Source of the DNA: JBJHBP01 sp050485645
Lineage (GTDB): Bacteria; Pseudomonadota; Gammaproteobacteria; Steroidobacterales; Rariloculaceae
Assembly (NCBI GenBank): GCA_050485645.1
Contig: JBJHBT010000013.1
Location: 1 to 64,000 of the forward strand
DNA length: 64,000 nt
Reading direction: 5' to 3'
Below, piece after piece: positions 58,316 to 64,000 of the stretch. A model generated the notes under the pieces. It did not search any database and was not told the origin of the DNA. It worked only from the letters and a program-made list of their open reading frames with translations. Numbering within the stretch: position 1 is the stretch's first letter; every line of letters begins with the position of its first letter. Position numbers and translations under genes: made by a program.

Positions 58316-60034
58316 TCAGAACGACTGCTTGGCTTCGAACAGCAGCTGGGTACTGCGCACGCCTTCGCCGCGATTGAGCGGCACGGCGAGGTCCACATGG
58401 ATCACCGTGCCGCTGCTGGAACGTGGTGAGCTCAGTCGCAGACCCACGCCGATGTCGTAGAGCATGCCGCGTCCATCGGTGGCGCGTGGATCCTGTCCCC
58501 AGACGCGCCCGGCATCGAAAAATGCCGCGTAACCCACACGCAGCAGGCGCAGTGGATACAGATCGGTATGGAAGCGCTGCTCCAGCGTCAGTACCGCCAG
58601 GTGCCTGCCGGCCTGGTAGCGCAGCGGATAGCCGCGCAGTCCGCTATCACCGCCCAGCAACACCTGCCGGTCGGCGTCCAGCGAATGGCTGCCCATCGCA
58701 TTGAGACTTGCCAGGAACAGGTGGCGGCCCAGATTGCGTCGGTAGTAGTTGGCGGATACCTGCCACAGCGCATTGCGCGCGTGACCGCCTTCATGACGCG
58801 CCTCGGCTTCGGCGTCGATCAGCAGCAGCTTGCCGGTGCCGCCCGGTTCCCAGCCCCTGCTGAACAGCAGGCGCGTAATGGTTGCGTTCCGGTCTGCGCC
58901 CAGTGCGGTGGCCGAGTAGCCCAGCAGCAACGTGAGGTCCATGCCCAGGGCTACATCTTCGATGCGGCCCATGTCGTTGAGCTCGGTCATCACCCGGTAG
59001 TCGTCCGTCAGCAGCTGTACGCCCACCCACGGATAGACCAGTTTGCGATCCGCCGGCAGCAGCAGCGGGTCCGGCGTTTCCATGGTGGGTGAGAAGCGCC
59101 GCTCGTCGAAGGTGACGCCGGCAAGCCAGCGGGTGACGTGGCTGTCGCGCAGGCCACGTGAATAGCCTCCGGACACTTCGAAAAACCGTGTGTCGTGGCG
59201 AAACTCGTCGACGATTTCGCCAAGGTCGTACATCGAATCGATGCGCTTTTCGTTCAGCAGCCTGCCGCCCGCGGACCAGCGTGCGTCCAGCGCGAAGAAC
59301 GGACGATCAACGCCGATCAGATGGCGTTCGCCGTCGCTGGCATTGGCCGCCACCACCTCGAGCCGCGTGCGCGATCCGCGCACATTGGGATCGACGAAGC
59401 GCAGGTAGGCTTCATCACGATCCACGTCGCTGTTGTAGTAAACGGTCAGACCCTTGCCGGTGCCAAGTACGTTGTTCTCGGTGAGCCCGATGCGGTACTC
59501 GTTTTCGCCGCCGTTGCGGCTGAATTTCAGTTCCGGCTGAAACGACCAGGCGTCGCGAACGTAGACATTCACGTTCGCGGTATTCGCGGACGGATCGTAG
59601 TCGTTCGAGTGGATCACGGCTTCGGCAAGATAGGGCCGTGCGCGCAGCAGCCGTGCCGACTCTTCCAGCAGCCGGCTGGAAAACGGATCGCCGGAGTCGA
59701 ACAGCAGCAGGTCTTCGATCACGCCATCGCGCGTCTTGAAGTTCACGCGGTTCGCCCATCGATACGCGGCGCGGTCTTCCTCGGGATCGTCGGTGTCGAA
59801 GATGTTGGCGACTTCGATGCGAATCTCACCTATGCGCGCGCCGTTGGCTTCGAACTCGGCGTGCGTGGCGGCGAGGTCGGCCTGTTCGCCGGTCTGTGAC
59901 GACGCCCCGGGCATCTGTGGCAGGGCGTCGGACGTCATCAGCAACAGCAGCCAGCTCAATGTGCAGATACCGCCGCGCTGGGAGTCCGACGAACGCGGGC
60001 TGCAAATAGCGCTGTGCTGCTGGCGGCGGTTCAT
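58316..60034 (-). CDS. BamA/TamA-like outer membrane barrel protein
   Basis: 572 residues. Signal peptide ends near residue 41 (LSWLLLLMTSDALP). About 100 residues resemble a POTRA-type domain (IGEIRIEVANIFDTDDPEE, LLRARPYLAEAVI), then a 16-strand barrel of the surface antigen D15 group with VNVYVRDAWSFQPELKFSRNGG, LTENNVLGTGKGLTVYY, RGYPLRYQAGRHLAVLTLEQRF and a final F in LLFEAKQSF. It is shorter than BamA or TamA, with a single POTRA-like unit, so it belongs to a shorter subfamily. Function may be surface lipid or protein assembly. Confidence 0.85.
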   Translation of the reverse strand: MNRRQQHSAICSPRSSDSQRGGICTLSWLLLLMTSDALPQMPGASSQTGEQADLAATHAEFEANGARIGEIRIEVANIFDTDDPEEDRAAYRWANRVNFKTRDGVIEDLLLFDSGDPFSSRLLEESARLLRARPYLAEAVIHSNDYDPSANTANVNVYVRDAWSFQPELKFSRNGGENEYRIGLTENNVLGTGKGLTVYYNSDVDRDEAYLRFVDPNVRGSRTRLEVVAANASDGERHLIGVDRPFFALDARWSAGGRLLNEKRIDSMYDLGEIVDEFRHDTRFFEVSGGYSRGLRDSHVTRWLAGVTFDERRFSPTMETPDPLLLPADRKLVYPWVGVQLLTDDYRVMTELNDMGRIEDVALGMDLTLLLGYSATALGADRNATITRLLFSRGWEPGGTGKLLLIDAEAEARHEGGHARNALWQVSANYYRRNLGRHLFLASLNAMGSHSLDADRQVLLGGDSGLRGYPLRYQAGRHLAVLTLEQRFHTDLYPLRLLRVGYAAFFDAGRVWGQDPRATDGRGMLYDIGVGLRLSSPRSSSGTVIHVDLAVPLNRGEGVRSTQLLFEAKQSF

Positions 60035-60069
60035 GGCGTGCTGACGACCTTGACCATGTGGTTACCGGC

Positions 60070-60591
60070 TTAGAGCTGCGCCCAGTGCCAGGGTTCATAG
60101 CAGAAGCCGTAGACGTTGTCGCGAGGATAGGAGAGACGGAAACCGAAGTGCGAGGCATGCTCGCTCAGCCATGTGAACGCGGTCGACTGTTCGAACTCCT
60201 CGGTCAGCGGCCTGAAACCCGGCGTGGCGATGTCCAGGGCGCGGCCGGTGTGATGCTCGCTGTATCCGGGCGCGGCGTTCACGGTGAGTATCGTGGCGAT
60301 GGACTGCCCGGCCGCGAGCTTGTTGCGAATCAGTTCGACCTGATAGCTGACGCTGCGGAAGCCCGAGACCAGCAGCAGTTCCACGGCATCTTCGTAGGCC
60401 GCACGCTTCATTCGCGTCCAGGCGCCGGCGGTATCCGGCGCCAGCCGCTGTGGACGACCGACGATGTTCGGCTCCACGTCCACGAGTTCGGCGGCTTCCG
60501 GATAACGTGGCCGCATCGGCGTGACGCCGTAGTCACCGGGAATCCCCAGTTCCTGCCACAGGCCGGACAGCGGATCGTGTTGCGTGGTCAT
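60070..60591 (-). CDS. M15-family D-Ala-D-Ala carboxypeptidase (VanY-like)
   Basis: 173 residues without an obvious signal peptide. Zinc site: SEHHTGRALD at 111-120 (His113, Asp120) and the catalytic pair Glu166/His169 in YEPWHW. It carries the usual SGFRSVSYQ. VanY-type enzymes trim the terminal D-Ala of cell wall stem peptides. Lack of a signal sequence leaves the location open; the start ATG 60591 may be too late. It sits between two outer membrane protein genes, matching an envelope role. Confidence 0.85.
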   Translation of the reverse strand: MTTQHDPLSGLWQELGIPGDYGVTPMRPRYPEAAELVDVEPNIVGRPQRLAPDTAGAWTRMKRAAYEDAVELLLVSGFRSVSYQVELIRNKLAAGQSIATILTVNAAPGYSEHHTGRALDIATPGFRPLTEEFEQSTAFTWLSEHASHFGFRLSYPRDNVYGFCYEPWHWAQL

Positions 60592-60597
60592 TGCCGT

Positions 60598-61383
60598 TCA
60601 GCGAAACCGCCAGATGAACGCCGTGCGGGCAGTCCAGTCCGGGCCGCGAGTGATGCCGGTGCCAACCCCCATGTTCACGGTGAAGTTCGGCGACAGGCGC
60701 CCGTAGTAGCCCACCAGCGCTTCGGAAGTGCTGTCGCGGTGCAGCATGCCACGCACCTCCACACCGGCCGCGTGACGCCGCGCAATGTTGACACGGATGG
60801 CACCGGCGTACCCCCATTCGCGAGTCTGACCGGCTTCGCGGTCGAAGATCAGGTTCAGTGCGGCGAGATAGCGTCGGGTTTCATGTCCCGCCGACAGCGT
60901 GCCGATGAAACGGTCGCGGTCGTCGGACTGATGCGCCACCTCGTACCTTGCGGCAAGGCCGGCGTACAGGCGTTGGCGCGGGCCCGTGAGGCGGAAGAAT
61001 ACCGACGGCGCGGTGGTGTCGTAGCGGGCGGATCGGCCCTGTGGCTTCTCCAGGCGCGCCGGCAGCGCAACGGCCACGCGCCGCGACACCCCGAACAGAA
61101 TACCCGGCTCCATCTGATACAGATTGCGGTCCATGGACAAATAGTTCTGTTGCACATACAAATATCCACCGCCGGCCTGCGGCAGTCGTGGCGATTCGGT
61201 GAGCAGGAAATCCATTCCGTGCTGCGCAGGTGCCGGTGCGGGCGCGACAGACAGGATGGCAGCTGCAACAATTGCGGCCGCGCGGAATCGATGGCGTGAT
61301 GCGCGCGAAACCGTCGGTCGCGAAACCGTTTGTAGTGATTGCCGCGATCGTTGAAGTGGTTGTTGCTGGTGTAATCCGGGCAT
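60598..61383 (-). CDS. predicted outer membrane beta-barrel protein
   Basis: 261 residues. Signal peptide ends near 54 (AAAILSVAPAPAPAQ) after a basic N-terminal extension that may be over-called. The rest alternates hydrophobic and polar residues as in small barrels (GGYLYVQQNYLSMDRNLYQMEPGILFGVSRRVAVALPARL, RYLAALNLIFDREAGQTREWGYAGAIRVN) and ends in TARTAFIWRF with the terminal aromatic. No family recognised. The stop lies six bases before the M15 start, so they share a transcript. A transport or structural porin role is inferred. Confidence 0.7.
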   Translation of the reverse strand: MPGLHQQQPLQRSRQSLQTVSRPTVSRASRHRFRAAAIVAAAILSVAPAPAPAQHGMDFLLTESPRLPQAGGGYLYVQQNYLSMDRNLYQMEPGILFGVSRRVAVALPARLEKPQGRSARYDTTAPSVFFRLTGPRQRLYAGLAARYEVAHQSDDRDRFIGTLSAGHETRRYLAALNLIFDREAGQTREWGYAGAIRVNIARRHAAGVEVRGMLHRDSTSEALVGYYGRLSPNFTVNMGVGTGITRGPDWTARTAFIWRFR

Positions 61384-61438
61384 GAAGCGTCAGGCGATCT
61401 TGGTTACGATGAATGGAAGGGACTAAAGGATCATAGCA

Positions 61439-62203
61439 GTGCGGGAAGCAGGCATAAATCAGACTCCGGATTCGACACCGGTCACGATACTGGGCGCCGG
61501 CTACGTGGGCGCAGCACTTCTGAAGGCCATTCCCGGCGCGGTGGCGACCCGCCGTCGGAGGGGGCCGGACCGGTCGCTGATCCGGTTCGATCTGGCTGAC
61601 CGCGAAACCTGGCAGCAGGTGCCGGTGCGCGACCGCACCGTGGTGATCACGTTCCCCGCCGAACCCTGCGAGCTGATTCAGGCATTTCATGCCGAGGTGC
61701 TGTCGCAGGCGGCCGGCATCATCGCGCTGGGCAGCACGTCGGCTTACCGCCTGCCGCCGGAGGCCGGCGAAGCGGTGGTCGATGTCGACGAGGACTCGCC
61801 GCTGGATCTCACCCGGGAACGCGTTCGGGGCGAGGAATGGCTGCGCGGAGCGGGTGCAACCATCCTGCAGCTGGCCGGCATCTTCGGACCGGATCGCGAT
61901 CCGGCGGACTGGCTCAACCGCGGGCGCATCCGCGATGGCGCCAAGATCGTGAACCTGATCCATGTCGACGACATCGTCGCAGCCATTCTGGCGCTGGTGC
62001 AGCGGCCGATGCCCGGGCAGCGGATCAGCGCGGTCAACGGCGAGCCGATCGCCTGGCGCGATCTGCGTTCACGGCTGGTTGCGGCCGGCCGGGCGGACGC
62101 CAGGCGGCCACTGGCCGACAGTATTCCCGGCGAACACGGCAAGCGGGTGCTCAACCTGCGTCTGCGCGCACTGATGCCGGAGCACCAGTTTCAGCTTCCG
62201 TGA
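61439..62203 (+). CDS. NAD(P)-binding epimerase-like protein (YeeZ group)
   Basis: 254 residues from GTG 61439. N-terminal nucleotide loop ILGAGYVGAALLKAI, an atypical extended SDR without a YxxxK tetrad: it has STSAYRLPPEAG where the tyrosine would be and no lysine at +4. Later landmarks are ILQLAGIFGPDR and HVDDIVAAILALV, as in YeeZ and in NAD-dependent epimerase-like proteins. Reaction unknown. It is divergent from the outer membrane gene across 55 bases. Confidence 0.8.
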   Translation: MREAGINQTPDSTPVTILGAGYVGAALLKAIPGAVATRRRRGPDRSLIRFDLADRETWQQVPVRDRTVVITFPAEPCELIQAFHAEVLSQAAGIIALGSTSAYRLPPEAGEAVVDVDEDSPLDLTRERVRGEEWLRGAGATILQLAGIFGPDRDPADWLNRGRIRDGAKIVNLIHVDDIVAAILALVQRPMPGQRISAVNGEPIAWRDLRSRLVAAGRADARRPLADSIPGEHGKRVLNLRLRALMPEHQFQLP

Positions 62204-62293
62204 ATCCGGGTCTGATATGCTCGGTTTCGCGCGCAGTCTGTGCACGCGCCGAAGTTCTCGACAACCAACCCAACAACAACCGGGAATCGGGTC

Positions 62294-63133
62294 ATGGAAA
62301 CGGAAGAATTGTTTGAGCATGTGCGGGAAGCAGGCGCCTATTTCGGCCTGAATCTGCTGGCGGCGATCGCGATACTTGTTATCGGCTGGTGGATCGCGAA
62401 GCTGATCCAGAAGGGTGTGCTGAAGGGGCTGGAGAGGGCAAACCTGGAGCCCATCCTGGTTCGCTTTTTCTCCAGTCTCGTGTATGCGTTGCTGATGGTG
62501 TTCGTGATAATCGGCGCCATCAGTCGGCTCGGCGTGCAGACCGCATCACTGATCGCGCTGGTTGGTGCGGCCGGCCTGGCCGTCGGTCTGGCCATGCAGG
62601 GATCGCTCGCCAATCTCGCTGCCGGCGTACTGCTGATCATCTTCCGCCCGTATCGCATCGGTGATTTCATCGAGGGTGGTGGCACCAGCGGTACCGTGGA
62701 GGAAGTGCAGATATTCACCACGGTGCTCAAGACGCCGGACAGCCGGCGTGTGATCGTGCCCAACAGTCAGATGATGGGCGGCACCATCACCAACTTCTCG
62801 TCGCACCCGCAACGTCGCGTGGACCTCACTGTCGGAGTGAGCTACGACGCCGATTCCGACCATGTGCGCAGGGTGGTGCAGGACGTACTGGCGGCCGATG
62901 AGCGCGTGCTGGCGCAGCCCGAACCGGTGGTGGCGATGCTGGCACACGGCGACAGCAGCGTGGAGTGGATCGTGCGCCCCTGGGTGCAGACGGCGGACTA
63001 CTGGAAGTTCTACTGGGATACGATGGAAGCGATCAAGCGGGCGTTTGATCGTGAGGGTATCTCGATACCGTATCCTCAGCGCGACGTGCACATCTACAAC
63101 CACCAGGTTGAGGAGAAGCAGGCGGCATCGTGA
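62294..63133 (+). CDS. small-conductance mechanosensitive channel (MscS family)
   Basis: 279 residues from ATG 62294. Three membrane helices (FGLNLLAAIAILVIGWWIAKL, LVYALLMVFVIIGAISRLGV, SLIALVGAAGLAVGLAMQGSLANLAAGVLLIIFRPYRIGDFI), the last with the alanine/glycine-packed pore helix, followed by the beta domain (GTVEEVQIFTTVLKTPDSRRVIVPNSQMMGG) and an alpha/beta end. The length equals E. coli MscS. It releases solutes during hypo-osmotic shock. The next gene overlaps its stop by four bases. Confidence 0.94.
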   Translation: METEELFEHVREAGAYFGLNLLAAIAILVIGWWIAKLIQKGVLKGLERANLEPILVRFFSSLVYALLMVFVIIGAISRLGVQTASLIALVGAAGLAVGLAMQGSLANLAAGVLLIIFRPYRIGDFIEGGGTSGTVEEVQIFTTVLKTPDSRRVIVPNSQMMGGTITNFSSHPQRRVDLTVGVSYDADSDHVRRVVQDVLAADERVLAQPEPVVAMLAHGDSSVEWIVRPWVQTADYWKFYWDTMEAIKRAFDREGISIPYPQRDVHIYNHQVEEKQAAS

Positions 63134-63702
63134 ACGACGGCACGCTGTCGTTCGGCTTCGATCCGGTTGCCACGCCTCAGGCGCGAGTACTGATTCTGGG
63201 CAGCCTGCCTGGCCGGCGTTCGCTGGCGGATGCCGAGTACTACGCCCAGCCGCGCAATGCGTTCTGGCGCATCATGGGCGAGCTGGTCGGCGCGGATCCG
63301 CATCTGCCGTACGCGCAGCGGCTGCGGCGGCTGACGTCGGCCGGCATAGCGCTGTGGGATGTGCTCGCGGCCGCCAGGCGGCCGGGCAGTCTGGACAGCG
63401 CCATCGAGCGATCCGGCATCGTCGTCAATGACATCGACGGCTTCCTCACGCGCCACACGCAGGTACGGTTGATCTGCTGCAATGGCGGCAAGGCCGCGGA
63501 ACTGCTGCAGCGTAACGTGCTGCCGACGCTCACGGGCCGCGCCGCGTTCATTGCCTGGCAGCAGCTGCCTTCCACCAGTCCCGCCTACGCATCGATGCCA
63601 TACGAAGACAAGCTGCGTTGCTGGCGTCAGGCCATCGGTGGTCCGCTCGCTGGCGACGAGCCGCGGCGCGGCGCAGCTTCGGAAGCACCCTGCCAGGCCT
63701 GA
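63130..63702 (+). CDS. DNA-deoxyinosine glycosylase (UDG family 6)
   Basis: 190 residues from GTG 63130 in overlap with the upstream stop. It has the family landmarks ARVLILGSLPGRRSLADAEYYAQPRNAFWRIMGEL, GIALWDVLAAARRPGSLDSAI and PSTSPAYASM near the end. Hypoxanthine-DNA glycosylases of this family remove deaminated adenine. It is the second DNA repair glycosylase in the window, in a different family from the AlkA part at 22 kb. Coupling to a channel gene is probably accidental. Confidence 0.87.
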   Translation: MNDGTLSFGFDPVATPQARVLILGSLPGRRSLADAEYYAQPRNAFWRIMGELVGADPHLPYAQRLRRLTSAGIALWDVLAAARRPGSLDSAIERSGIVVNDIDGFLTRHTQVRLICCNGGKAAELLQRNVLPTLTGRAAFIAWQQLPSTSPAYASMPYEDKLRCWRQAIGGPLAGDEPRRGAASEAPCQA

Positions 63703-63705
63703 ACG

Positions 63706-64000
63706 ATGAAAAAACTTCTGCAGGACCCGCTGATTCATTTCCTCTTTCTGGGTGCGGCGATCTTCGTGCTGTTCGCCGTGCTCGATGACGACGAAGACGA
63801 CGATGCCACGCGGATCGTGATTTCCGCCGATCAGGTGCGGCAGGCGGTCGATCTGGCAACCATGCTGCGTGGCGATACGCCCGATCGCGAGCAGATCGAG
63901 CAGCTGCTGGAACCCGTGATACGCGAGCAGGTGCTGTACCGCGAGGCGCGCGCACTGGGGCTGGATCGCGACGATGAAACGGTGCGACTGCGCCTTGTCG
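63706..64000 (+). CDS. membrane-anchored PpiC/SurA-type peptidyl-prolyl isomerase, N-terminus (partial)
   Basis: The first 98 codons; the gene continues past the right edge. The ATG is three bases after the glycosylase stop. MKKLLQDPLIHFLFLGAAIFVLFAVL is the common start of a family of anchored parvulin-type isomerases, and the next part is helical with ADQVRQAVDLATML, EPVIREQVLYREARALGLDRDDETVR, the SurA-like chaperone region. The DDDEDDD stretch after the anchor is unusual. The catalytic domain would lie outside the window. Confidence 0.8.
   Translation, partial: MKKLLQDPLIHFLFLGAAIFVLFAVLDDDEDDDATRIVISADQVRQAVDLATMLRGDTPDREQIEQLLEPVIREQVLYREARALGLDRDDETVRLRLV

Overview
The window reads as chromosome of a GC-rich gammaproteobacterium. 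The evidence is typA/bipA, SoxR and NsrR with gammaproteobacterial-type cysteine clusters, class II fructose-bisphosphate aldolase, MtfA, a BamA/TamA-like barrel, TonB-dependent transport and many secreted proteins. I cannot fix the genus; a free-living aquatic or sediment relative of the Woeseiaceae/Steroidobacterales is a guess. No rRNA, tRNA, CRISPR array, phage or complete transposon was seen.

Layout. 0-7.1 kb: an IS630-like transposase start at the left edge, then a minus-strand run of envelope genes (two tandem DUF4139 proteins, a TonB/TolA-like anchored protein, a TPR-like secreted protein, a small secreted protein, a WG-repeat protein). 7.2-14.6 kb: redox, nitrosative and electrophile response genes with recognisable operators: HxlR/AzoR, NsrR/multicopper oxidase and SoxR/metallo-beta-lactamase fold, mixed with small VOC, SnoaL and DUF1801 genes. 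14.7-24.5 kb: a methyltransferase, a hydrolase, a three-gene signalling operon (receiver-GGDEF-EAL, PAS histidine kinase, CheY-like receiver), a PDZ protein, an Ogt-AlkA fusion for alkylation repair, and a prolyl-4-hydroxylase. 24.6-27.9 kb: a large TonB-dependent receptor with its terminator.

28-46 kb is accessory DNA. It holds many small, mostly minus-strand genes, each with its own strong ribosome binding site and long empty spacers (SDR, AraC, Vat/CatB acetyltransferase, VOC proteins, RibD-like reductase, LysE exporter, DUF1428, HNH nuclease, hydrolases, HTH-DUF805). At least two spacers look like attC sites of integron cassettes, and relics of two different insertion sequences are present. 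An ADOP-type FtsX permease, a secreted ExbD-like domain, a 7-bp tandem repeat and a serine hydrolase close this part.

46.8-64 kb returns to core-like genes: fba, a PQQ-type sugar dehydrogenase, an MFS exporter with an extra C-terminal domain, a complete adaptor-permease-ATPase export operon, mtfA, typA, an outer membrane barrel, an M15 peptidase, a nucleotide-binding epimerase-like protein, MscS, a hypoxanthine-DNA glycosylase and the start of a membrane-anchored PPIase.

The most notable points are the decayed integron-like cassette region, the Ogt-AlkA fusion next to a relic of a second alkyltransferase-type gene, a dispersed repeat that flanks a gene in one copy and has lost it in the other, and three stress regulators whose operators can be read directly in the sequence.
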